DNA of 30,455 nucleotides. Source: Gamarada debralockiae (taxonomy: Eukaryota > Ascomycota > Leotiomycetes > Helotiales > Hyphodiscaceae). The notes beneath the pieces were generated by a model. That model saw only the letters and a list, made by a program, of their open reading frames with translations, was not told where the DNA came from and did not search any database. The position numbers and the translations under genes were made by a program. Shown piece after piece: positions 21,865 through 30,455 of this stretch. How positions within the stretch are numbered: the first letter of the stretch is position 1; every line of letters begins with the position of its first letter. Location of the stretch: NCBI GenBank assembly GCA_002803225.1, contig NXFV01001685.1:1-30455 (forward strand), given 5' to 3'.

Positions 21865-23065
21865 TTAACTGTCGGTTTCTACTTTGGCTCTCTCCACAAT
21901 CTGATTCGCGATATCCAAAATCGTGTTAATTTCCCCAACCTGTCTGTCGTAGTTGTTAGATTAAATGTGTCAATGTGAGGACTAATGATGCCTTATAAAG
22001 AGTGCAAGCTGCGAACAGTTTTATGTCGGCGTGGTACCAACCAAAGAGAATAGAGACTGGTAAGAATCGGATATCCCAAATATCGCGCTTATATAACCCG
22101 AGTAATTTGACGTTTTTAGTAAACGGCCACCAGGTGAAGAGAGCAACTCCCACTAATATCTTTCCGCGTGTCTCCAAAGAAGATCCAAAATAATGCCATA
22201 GAGGGATGAGTAAAAGATCGGCGGGTGCGTAATTTATATACATCGTAAGGTATAGTGCGTAAAAGCACCAAAGATGTTCTCTATAAACTAGTTAAATCGC
22301 CGTGCTGTAAGACAAATGCTAACTTACCTCCAGAGTCCTGTGACTAGACTTGTGTAATTGCTTCTCCAATTGCTTCTCGCCCATCTAGAGCACTGATAGA
22401 GAAACTTGATGTCGTTCTCCAGGGTAGTTTCAATTTCACATTCTGGATTATGCTGGACCCAAGTTTTCCAACCCTTCGCAACTAGCCACCGTGTAATAAA
22501 GTTATCATCCTCAGCTTTAAGGCGAATTTCTCCCCATTCTTTGCCTTGGAATCTCAATAAGAAGGTGGAATCTTTTACAATCTCAGATCGAATGGCATGC
22601 GTCCTGCCAGACATGCATGAAGTGCCGCCGTCAATCCAATGTGTTGCCGATGTTTCGAAGTTGCGGCGCTCGATATACGCAGCACCTAGCCAGCTAAAGC
22701 ATTGCTTTATGAGTGGCCCGGTTTTGAGACGTCTTACACGCTGAGAAGTCCCGACTCCACCTATTTCCGGATCTTCAAATGGCGCTAAAAGCCAAGGAAG
22801 GATCGTAGAGGGCCACGTTACATCCCCATCAGCGAGAACCACAATGTCTGTCTTCACTTTTGGAATGGCTTGGCAGAGTTGAAGACGTTTATCGGCATCT
22901 GGAATCATGAGGATCTTGAGACTCTCTGCCTTTATTACCCTAGAGAATCCTTCAAGAACTGAGTATTCACACTCTCTAGTGACGAGATAAATTTCACGAG
23001 GATTGCAGGCCAACATGCTTCGTATCGTTTGTTCAAGTTCTTTATCGTTGATGTTAATTACAGGA
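21865..23065 (-). pseudogene. 5'-truncated processive glycosyltransferase family 2 (CPS1/hyaluronan-synthase-like)
   Basis: Three exons remain: about 23065-22328, 22280-21992 and 21939-21865. The introns are 22281-22327 (GTAAGT..TAG) and 21940-21991 (probably GC..AG, with a CTAAC branch site). Both splices keep phase and the last exon ends VETDS-stop. Catalytic motifs are intact: VVLADGDVTWP (DxD-type), KAEDDNFITRWLV (the acidic ED element) and QCSRWARSNWR (the Q-x-x-R-W motif of processive GT2 enzymes). The second exon encodes membrane segments (PADLLLIPLWHYF, ILVGVALFTWWPF). Members polymerise extracellular sugars at the plasma membrane; fungal relatives affect hyphal growth and virulence. 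The N-terminal membrane region is missing: homology starts at HVPVININDKELEQ, directly after transposase-like sequence. Lacking its start, it is most likely non-functional. Confidence 0.75.
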
Positions 23066-23720
23066 ACGTGCTTAACACAATCTAGGTAATACAGCTCCTT
23101 ATTCTTAATTTTCCTTGTAACTTTGACCTTCTTATACTGGCCTAGATTTGCCTATGTCTCGTTGCTCCAAAGGATTCTAGCCTATTGCTTGTCCGTCTAA
23201 TGTATATGTTCTTCTGCAAACTCAAGTCGAAGGATTCGATTCTTTTTAAATAGAGGAGGTTTCGTTCGCGCGTTCCGTCGTACGAAGCCTTCTTTCTTGA
23301 ATGCAGCTCGAATTGCTCTCTCCCTATAATCCTACTCAAAGATAAAAAGGTATTTCAAACCATAGAACCCGTAGATTAACCTTCAAGGCACAAACCCAAT
23401 TGATTAAGAACTTCTGACGAGGCGTATTAAGAAAACGCTTTCGGTCACGAGTATGTCGCTGCGGAGTAAGAGGGCATTCTAACGCGTATTCGACCTGGCG
23501 TTTTGTTTTGGTAAGTTGGAGCATAATCTGTCCAATTGTGAAGCCAGCATTGTAATACAGAGTATGTATACATAGCCTATCATCGCGAGTCGTCTCCTTT
23601 CTTTGATTTAGCGTAGGAATATTAAGAATCAAATTCAAATCCATCTTGTTGATGTGAAGAATACGCGTTCTTTGTTTACAGTACAAAAGTCTAAGGTAAG
23701 AGTAGCGTTTGATTTTTACT
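23066..23720 (-). mobile_element. Tc1/mariner-like transposase relic, frameshifted
   Basis: Three overlapping minus-strand frames together resemble the N-terminal half of a fungal Tc1-type transposase. Frame 23686-23336 carries the helix-turn-helix part (LYYNAGFTIGQIMLQLTKTK, then RQVEYALECPLTPQRH). Frame 23339-23142 resembles the region leading to the first catalytic Asp. A third frame (about 23146-23070) reads VTRKIKNKELYYLDCVKHV, like the VTRK..EELD..C segment that follows it. Two frameshifts separate them, so no active enzyme is made. The C-terminal half and the downstream inverted repeat are absent, and the sequence passes straight into the glycosyltransferase frame. The opposite end near 23740-23760 has the word CAGGGGT twice on the minus strand, perhaps part of an eroded terminus. 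Confidence 0.65.
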
Positions 23721-24340
23721 TACTAATGCGCAGGACACCCCTGTAAAGAGACCCCTGTTTAAACTACAATTTGGTCAGATACGTTGTATAAATAATACAT
23801 CCTCTTAAACCCAGCCTCAATCCTCCGCCATTTGGAGGTCGTGCAGAGCGCGATCAATTCCGGGTGAGATATACTGTAGCAATTTACGCAGTCATGGTGC
23901 CTTTCGCAGGAACCTCATCAATTATAGATTGACTAATTAGAATTGGGATTAGTTGAGTGAAACTGTAGTGATTCTCGTTCTTGGCCCAAGTCAGCATGTC
24001 AGATGACTGCGCTTTTAGGCTTAGCTGCCTCCGCGGGTATAAGCTTGTTTCTCTCCCGAAATGTTTTTGATGTCAACAAATGCTGAATTCTACGCCTCAA
24101 AATGTCGCTTCGTCTGACATAGCCCATTCACGTCAGCGCGGGTACCTTGCCGCAACGGTTCTGAAAATAGAAGACGCCACAATAACTGAAACGAATCCTA
24201 TTCTCCATGCGACGTCAGACCAGGTGCAGGGGTCATTCAGCCCCAGCTTCCACAAGCTCATTACGATAAAAAGCTCCAGACATCGCACTTTGTTCTACCA
24301 AAATATTTGTATTCTAATCAAGTTAAAATCCTAAAACAAA
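23721..24340. other. Intergenic: sulfotransferase-like promoter
   Basis: No supported gene; an 84-codon frame at 24080-24334 has no family resemblance. The part nearest 24341 is A-rich (CCTAAAACAAA directly before the ATG), a favourable fungal start context. Confidence 0.4.
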
Positions 24341-25173
24341 ATGCCTTCAACAAGGGGAACATGCAATACTGGGTTGCAAGTCATTGGTGTTCGTCCTCCT
24401 CACTCCCCCCATTTCCAGCCGATATACTGACAGGAACTTAGCTCGGACTGCCCCGCACCTCGACTTCCTCCCTGCAAACGGCTCTTGAACAGCTCGGGTA
24501 CAACCCCTGCTACCACACCATCACCCACCTGATCCCCGATGTGCACGTTCAGGGCCGCCTATGGAAGATGGCATTGCTAGAGCAGGACAAGGCGAAGCGC
24601 CATAAGCTCCTGCTCACCATCGTGAAGGACTACGCCGCGATCGTCGATGCACCGGGCTGTTTCTTCGTCAAGGACTGGCTAGAGCTCTTCCCCGACGCGA
24701 AATTCGTGCTCGGTCTCCGTACCTCCCCCGAGGTCTGGCTGAACTCCATCGAGGCCTCGTTCGGAAGGATCTTCGGAAAACCACTCCTCTACTATGTCGG
24801 CTACTGGATGATGGTGCTGCGGGGAGCCTTCATCATGAACAATCTCTGGGATGATCGCACCAAGAAGGAGTTTGGTGTTGGTGTCAAGACTACCCAGTAC
24901 TATGATTTCCACAATGAGCAAGTCCGCAGATTAGTGCCCAAGGAGAGGCTGTTGGAGTTCAAGGCTACGGATGGGTGGGGACCACTGTGCGAGTTCCTGG
25001 GCAAGGAGAAGCCGGAGGGCAACTATCCACATAAGAATGATGCCAAGTCTCTTAACCGGCTACTTAACACCTATGTGAGGTGGGGCATCGGAATGTGGGT
25101 GATTATTGGTGCGGGCGCTGGTGTGGCTGGGTGGGGTGCGGCTTGGGGAGCGAGGAAGCTGCTTGGGCTTTAG
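24341..25173 (+). CDS. P-loop sulfotransferase-like protein, C-terminal membrane anchor
   Basis: Two exons, 24341-24388 and 24442-25173, joined across a 53-nt intron. The donor GTTCGT is unusual, but a CTGAC branch site and TTAG acceptor are present. The splice restores VIGLGLPRTSTSSLQTALEQ, the 5'-phosphosulfate-binding loop of the fungal Sulfotransfer_4 family (often labelled NAD-dependent epimerase in old annotation). The product is 259 aa. Other family segments are FFVKDWLELFPDAKFVLGLR, the WLNSIEASFGRIFG helix and a WGPLCEFLGK region near the end of the domain. The last 25 residues (MWVIIGAGAGVAGWGAAWGA) form a membrane helix, suggesting a tail anchor. Members are expected to transfer sulfate from PAPS to an acceptor, which is unknown here. 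The frame is intact, unlike its neighbours. The gene is convergent with the Dabb-GFA gene, 165 bp away. Confidence 0.82.
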
Positions 25174-25338
25174 ATAAAGTGTCGATAGAGAGAGGCATGG
25201 AGGGAGTAGACTCTGGTCTCTTGGAGTTTGGCAATATCGATCGAAGAGAGGAGTTTTTAGCTTTGTATATCGAAGGGAGGAGTTTGGGTAAAATAGATCG
25301 AATCGAGGACTTTTGACAATATGGGATTTTCCCATGGT

Positions 25339-26364
25339 TTATGAAGGCAAGCTTTCACCCAAATCATCAACCCGCCTCAACCACCCCTCGCCAAATATCT
25401 CCTCACCAATCCCCATCTCCTTCCTTCCATCAGTCAGGATCGTGCGAACAATAACCTGCTCACCCATGACTTCCTGGTGATGATACATATGGCTCGTGCA
25501 GTTTCCGCAATGGTAGCAGTAGACTTTCTTGCCTTGGATCCTGTCAGTACCTCTCCCTATCACCCCGTCTCTCCTACCACTTCCGAAATTGCAGAGCAAA
25601 ACTCACCAGAAGCTCCTGTGTAGGTATAATCCTTCAACTAATCACGACCCGTCAAAATCTTGAGGTCATCTTATCCCCGGGATCAGTACCACGCAAGAAC
25701 GCCGGAAGGAGCAGAAACAAACGTTCGAGACGATAGCATTCAAGCTATACGACCCGCCACCAAGTTTCTTGCACGTATAACAGTGACAAAGCACATGCTC
25801 AGATTCTCCAATTCGGCCGTCCACGTGATACCTCCACAATGACAAACTGCCCGTATAACTCCTCCCTACCATATTTTTCGGCTTCGGCGGCGATGGGTCG
25901 AAGAGGACTTTGTCATGAACATCTGGAAGTGGTGAGTAAATAAGCTATTCGGTACGGTAACGAATTCAATTAGAGGATTACGGAAACGCGATCTTACCCA
26001 CGATCACGTGGTCCTTAATGAGCGGCTTTGCAGCAGCCGAGAGAAAGCCAGATGGACAGGGTCGGTCGTGAGGTAGTAGTCGAGGTCGTCCTGGCTGGCG
26101 GATTCCAGGACGAAGCCGTGCGTCATGCTTTTGTTGAACGGCTCCGAGGACATGTTCTTGCCTGCTCTCAGGGAGAGGATGCATGGCTTCCCGGTTTTCG
26201 GATGCACGCATTTCGAGAGCAGGGCGAGGAAGGCGAGAAAGGTGTCGAAGTGGGATTGTAGGTCGGTCCAGGTGATTGCGGGGGAGTACTTTTAAGAGTA
26301 CTATGTGTGTTATTGGTGTGGTGGTTGGATTTGAGGTGGAGGAAAGGGAGGAGGAGGGTGTCAC
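25339..26364 (-). pseudogene. Broken Dabb-GFA fusion gene
   Basis: Four exon blocks read as one protein: 26364-25998, 25922-25723, 25669-25607 and 25532-25339. Introns are GTAAGA..CAG, GTTTGT..AAG and GTGAGT..AAG. The N-terminal half is a stress-responsive Dabb (alpha/beta-barrel) domain: PITHIVLLK, HPKTGKPCILSLRAGKNM, MTHGFVLESASQDDLDYYLT. Splicing adds DVHDKVLFDPSPPKPKN, then a GFA-type zinc domain: HVLCHCYTCKKLGGGSYSLN, then VYCYHCGNCTSHMYHH. Lesions seen are GTG in place of ATG at 26364, a one-base gain near 26290, a two-base gain (TC repeated) near 26040, damage to the first CHC zinc motif (25831-25850; CHCG appears only in another frame), a phase problem at the second donor, and TAG at 25638-25640 where Gln (CAG) is likely. 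Dabb function is poorly known; GFA proteins bind zinc and, in bacteria, glutathione adducts. Confidence 0.7.
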
Positions 26365-26399
26365 GGAGCCCTTCTTCGCTTTAGGCAGTGGGGTTTAGG

Positions 26400-27333
26400 A
26401 AGGAACGAAAGGCGAAGAGAGGGAAAGCATTTCCTTGCAAATAGGAGGTCTGCCAGTGTGGTGCTTATAGAGCAGCAGAAACAAATGTAATGAAAAAAAC
26501 AAAGAGAATCGAGTTTGCGCAAAGATCAATTTGTTAGTGAATTCAGGAACATCAAAAAATCACTGGCTTTTCAATAGATGATTATAAAAGATCTGGGGCT
26601 TATAATTTTCTAGAATTAATAATAATTAGAATTAAGTAGTTAAATAATAATACTCATTTTAAGTTTTGAGTATAAATAGTTTCTTATCTAAAGTTATAGT
26701 TATTTGAAATCAAAAGTGCTGTTTTCCCATACAAAATCGTGCCTTCACTTCCGGCACGTGATTGTACGATGGGATGATCAATGCATTCAGCAGAGCGGGA
26801 ACAGGCGATTGCATAGGCGAGAGGCAAGGGCTGACCATCAGCATTGTGGGGCGTTCGATACTTTTGGTTTTGAAATGTTGATCAAGCGGGACTCGAGTAA
26901 TTATAGGCTTTAATACCCCGTAATCCCGGGACTTGGACGCCCATATCGCCAATGATTCCTTTAAAAGAACCATGCTTCTTTCCTTAGCCTACAATCGTCG
27001 AATCAAAGGACTCGTCCACCCCCTTAAGGTCTACTTCTTGCATGTTATTGGAAAAGTATTCAAGATTGAAGCTGAAATTCTGCATAATACAAATTGGTTG
27101 CGGTTGGCTAGTTCATTAAGCCCAGTATGCTGTCAGAACCAAGTGTAAGCTGACATGATTCTCTCCGGGGAAGTGCTAAGTCCGTCCGAAGGCTGAGGGG
27201 AACTTTGTTGAAGCTGTTCTTAAAATCAATTTCTTGTCATCTAGCTAGGTCCTGAATCACTCCAAGCCCCTCATTTGGTTTGCTTCGTCACCTAACTCAA
27301 TCTCACAGGTCTCCATACTCTCAAAACTTTTAA
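26400..27333. other. AT-rich intergenic stretch
   Basis: About 26570-26700 is strongly AT-rich (TTAATAATAATTAG and similar) and resembles eroded repeat DNA. Short frames at 26704-27148 have no recognisable domain. The last 100 bp form the leader of the FAD oxidase pseudogene. Confidence 0.45.
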
Positions 27334-29079
27334 ATGTTAGCACTAAATCCCAAAGTGGTCGACGAGCTGCGAGCTAGCCTGTCAGCCTCGGCTCTCGTCG
27401 TTACCCCTGATTCAGAGAACTAGGCGGAGAGCATCAAGCGCTGGGCTTCCTCATCTGAGAAGCCCGCCGTAAGCCCCCTGCTTCAACTCTCGTACCGTAA
27501 GAAAGCTAATCCAAACGTTCATTCAGGCCGTTGTAGTCTTTCCAACTTCCACGGGGGATGTGTCTAAGATAGTAATATTTAGCATCACCCACTCTCTTGC
27601 GATAGCTGTCTGTGGCGGTGGCCACTCAACCGGTGGCTATTCGTCAACAGACGGTGGGATCTCCATCGATCTATCTAAGATGCGAGCATGCACTGTTGAT
27701 GCACAAAAGAAGACCGTCAGTGTCCAAGAAGGAGCTCTCTGGAGAGATGTCGATACCGCCCTTGGTGTATATGGCCTCGCTACCGTTGGAGGAACCGTGA
27801 ATCACACTGGAGGTGATTTGCCCTAACATACCAAGCGAGCGTCTCCTAGCAATTTAAAAAGTAACCAAAATTAGTTGGCGGCCTTACACTAGGAGGTGGT
27901 TACGGATGGCTTACCCCTCAATACGCCCTTACAATCGACAATCTCATGTCCGTGGAATTCGTCCTCGCCGACGGCTCGACCGTCACCGCATCCTTTACCC
28001 AGAACTCGGATCTTTTCTGGGCCGCACGAGGAGCAGGACAAGGTTTTGGAGTAGCCACTAACTTTGTCTTCCAAGCTTACGAGCAAAAGAATGCTGTTTG
28101 GGGTGGAATGATGGTCTTTCCACCGCCCCAACTGAAGGCAGTATTTGGCGCTTCTAATCGCTTGAGTGAGAATTGCACGGGTAAAGAAGCACATGCTGTG
28201 ATTTTTGCGTCCCCGTCTCCGACCTTTCAGCCGTGCGTTGCTGTTGTTGTGTTCTACGATGGGTCTGAAGAAGAGGCGAGGGAGTTCTATGAGCCGTTGT
28301 TCAGTCTCAAGCCGCTTGTGGACATGACCTCTATGATGCCTTATGACAAGGTCAACGAGATGGTCATACGTAATTCTTCCCATAATGGCTTCAAGGGCAT
28401 ATTATTTGTTCTCCTAATCGTTCTCGAAGTCACCCCAATTCAGAAACTCGAACAGGTGTACTAACTCTGTTATATTCTAGAATGCCCTGAATCCCTTTGG
28501 TCTTCGTAGAAGTATGAAAGGCTCCGTACGTTTCCATAACTTCTCCATTTCCATAAGCACTAAGCGTTCCAGGCATGCCTCACACCATCGATCCCTCGTT
28601 CGCGGAAGCTATCTTTCACGACTACCTCAAATTCAAGAACGAAGTCCCCGACGCCAGGGGATCTATTGTATTCTTCGAATGCATAAGTCCTCTAAAGTTG
28701 CTCCAAGTCTCCCAAACAGCCACATCATTCGCGAACCGAGGTGCCTACATTAACGTGCTCTTTTCGAGTGTCTGGACGCAGAAAGAAAACGATGATGCAT
28801 GCAGGGAATGGACTAGAACTATGGCTGCTAAGACAAAAGAGTTTTTGAAAAGCAGCATGCGGGAGGGACTGACAGTGTTACGAAGGATGGCGTTGGGCAG
28901 TATGCGAATTACGATAGTGAGTTGTATCCTGCGTGAGGTTCGCTCCGGGAAGCTGATTTGTAGCAGGTCTTAGTGAGAAAGGGCTGGTATTGTTTGGAGT
29001 CAATTTTCAGAGACTTGTGGAGTTGAAGAAGCGTTATGATCCGGGGAATATCTTTGGCAAAGGCCTGAATTTGTTATAA
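27334..29079 (+). pseudogene. Berberine-bridge-enzyme-like FAD-linked oxidoreductase, inactivated
   Basis: Six exon blocks: 27334-27468, 27527-27812, 27875-28362, 28481-28525, 28573-28916 and 28967-29079. Together they give about 469 codons, near the family's usual length. The PCMH FAD-binding domain is clear: VCGGGHSTGGYSSTDGG, with His78 the likely site of 8-alpha-histidyl FAD, and VGGLTLGGGYGWLTPQYALT. The second (cysteinyl) attachment residue appears absent. The BBE C-terminal signature RLVELKKRYDPGNIFG ends the protein. Lesions seen: TAG at 27421-27423 (codon 30), a phase break at the splice donor 28526 (one base short), a further frameshift within about 28800-28875 before VGQYANYD, and a weak donor GTCATA at 28363. 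Members oxidise diverse small molecules, often in specialised metabolism. The conserved exon structure suggests recent loss or sequence errors. Confidence 0.8.
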
Positions 29080-29821
29080 ACATTTCCCCCAGGTGAGATG
29101 GAAATTTCTCGTCGCGGAACTCGGCGGGGAATCGAATGTCAATTTTCTCTTCAAACTATTTGAACAATTGTCACTTCGCAAAATGGATCTCAACTCCCGC
29201 CGCCTATTATCAATTCATCAACTGAATCCTCTTCTACTATCTCTTTTACTTTTACCCTACCCTCTTTGACAGACCTTTAATCTAAATCATAACCCTCCAA
29301 TACCCTTCAAGCACCCGATCGCTAATCTAAAATCCGTAAAAGAAACGTATAAAGTCGTTGTACGAGGATGGCTTTCCAATAAGAACGACATCGTACACAG
29401 TTTAATTTCATTGATCTGGTTGGAAGAAGAGCGTGGGAACGAGGTGGCTGTATTTTCTAAGGGCCTGCAGGCGTTTTGAGCTGTTTGTCTTCGACGGTGC
29501 GATCTAAGCTCTCTATGTTAGGTTTTGTTGGTTGGAATTGCCTAATTGAGTATAGCCTGTATTTTCCCCTCTTTTATGGTATAAGAGAGCTCTTCCCCGC
29601 CTTGTATTTCAGCTCCTTAGATATCAGCTAGTCCTAGAAATGCCACTATATTTTGCCCCCTCAAATACAGTTCAACTGACATTTGTGTTCACAACAAAGC
29701 TGAAACTCAGCAAGGTAACTATCAAGCCTCGTGAACAATTTGTTTCCATCTGAATCAGGACTCCATGCCAGTACTACTAGTCTTAGTGTATTTCGAAAAA
29801 CTACAATTCCATTCATGAAGA
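29080..29821. other. Intergenic, no supported gene
   Basis: 3' flank of the FAD oxidase pseudogene followed by unremarkable sequence up to the MITE. No frame with a domain, no repeat and no RNA gene was seen. Confidence 0.4.
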
Positions 29822-29823
29822 TA

Positions 29824-30008
29824 GAGTAGGCACTCGCTATAGGAATACTCGATGTAAGAATACCCTAACAAAACCTCGATATTCTTAGCCAATATCGCGG
29901 TCCAGAAGGGGTATTTTTTGGTGTAGTCCACCAAACTTATAAGAATATCCTCGCGATATTCTTAGTTTTGGTCGGTCCCAAGCACATTCTTATAGCGAGT
30001 GCCTACTC
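29824..30008. mobile_element. 185-bp MITE with inverted repeats and TA duplication
   Basis: The left terminus from 29824 begins GAGTAGGCACTCGCTATA, and the right terminus ending at 30008 is its inverted copy. About 23 of the first 24 bases pair, with one mismatch after CTATA. TA flanks both ends (29822-29823 and 30009-30010). The interior is itself foldback DNA: the AATATC..GATATT words at 29944-29960 sit inside a longer imperfect palindrome from about 29928 to 29972. There is no coding capacity. Size, TIR and TA target fit a Tc1/mariner or pogo-derived MITE. The termini differ from those of the 691-bp element at 9872, so it belongs to another family. Confidence 0.88.
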
Positions 30009-30010
30009 TA

Positions 30011-30455
30011 CTGTCAGCCATTCATACCTGCGCAACCCCTTTTCCGGCTACTGCGAGCAACAGCAAAACTTTGGGCACGAGGTTGCCTTTAAGTTCCTCA
30101 TCCTTATGCACGTGGCTGGAACTACTGAGGTGGGGGTGATTGTTATATACCAACTGAGAAGGGTTTTGAGGAGTCCTGGGCTTTGGTCTGCACGTAGAAT
30201 TGGTAGCTTTGTTAGAATATCTGGTGCGACACAGCCTGACATCCTCGTTGGTTGTGATATCAACCGTGAGACTTGCCGTCTTTAAACATCTTCAAAGCTC
30301 ATAGAGGGAAACTAAGCATTTTAGGTATTCCATAAACCCGCCCACCCGGTTTTATTACCCTGTTCCCAGCCCCCTGTTTTTAAGACACTTCCCCGTAATA
30401 GTATTCATTATAGAATATCGTAATATATGGTCATAACAGGCGTGTAACCCCCCCC
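30011..30455. other. Right edge, no supported gene
   Basis: A 105-codon plus-strand frame runs from inside the MITE into unique sequence and has no recognisable domain. The window ends in a short C run, possibly a contig edge. Confidence 0.35.

Noticed and set aside
1..30455. tRNA, 5S rRNA, CRISPR or riboswitch candidates
   Set aside because: No T-loop (GTTCRANNC) with a matching acceptor stem, no 5S-like sequence and no regularly spaced repeats were found by eye.

Overview
The window looks like a contig from a filamentous ascomycete (Pezizomycotina). The genes carry short introns of about 45-120 nt with GT..AG borders and CTAAC/CTGAC-like branch sites. The core genes are typical of that group: a SamB/Mub1 MYND protein, a Pus4-type tRNA pseudouridine synthase and a protein with a DNMT1-type RFTS domain. 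Relics of Tc1/mariner-like transposons are also present. Several product names rest on family motifs recognised by eye; no search was run. I cannot assign a species, and a Leotiomycete is only a guess.

Layout. 1-3000 is gene-poor and holds one short, probably broken ORF of an unknown family (about 1727-2045, minus). 3-14 kb is a well-kept core block. It holds a secreted SMP-30/gluconolactonase-like beta-propeller (3024-4217, +), a convergent NmrA-like Rossmann protein (4311-5255, -), PUS4 (5846-7267, -), a divergent RFTS/zinc-finger protein (7561-9667, +), a TA-flanked 691-bp Tc1/mariner deletion derivative (9872-10562) and samB (11509-13443, -). 13.5-17.3 kb shows no convincing gene.

17.3-30.4 kb is accessory and largely decayed. 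It contains a possible small membrane-protein remnant (17368-17668, +) and an intact F-box protein (18809-20308, +). After these come a frameshifted unknown gene (about 21015-21560, -), a processive family-2 glycosyltransferase whose 5' end is replaced by a Tc1-like transposase relic (about 21865-23690, -), and an intact P-loop sulfotransferase-like protein (24341-25173, +). The last items are a broken gene that appears to fuse a Dabb domain to a GFA domain (25339-26364, -), a broken berberine-bridge-type FAD oxidase (27334-29079, +) and a 185-bp MITE flanked by TA (29824-30008).

How the parts relate. The core genes are housekeeping functions (tRNA modification, ubiquitin-ligase partner, possible heterochromatin factor) and do not form a pathway. 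The 21-29 kb block may once have been a polysaccharide or specialised-metabolism neighbourhood. At least four of its five genes now carry stops, frameshifts or truncations. The two most unusual points are the Dabb-GFA fusion architecture and the glycosyltransferase/transposase junction. Sequencing error must be excluded for the single-base lesions.
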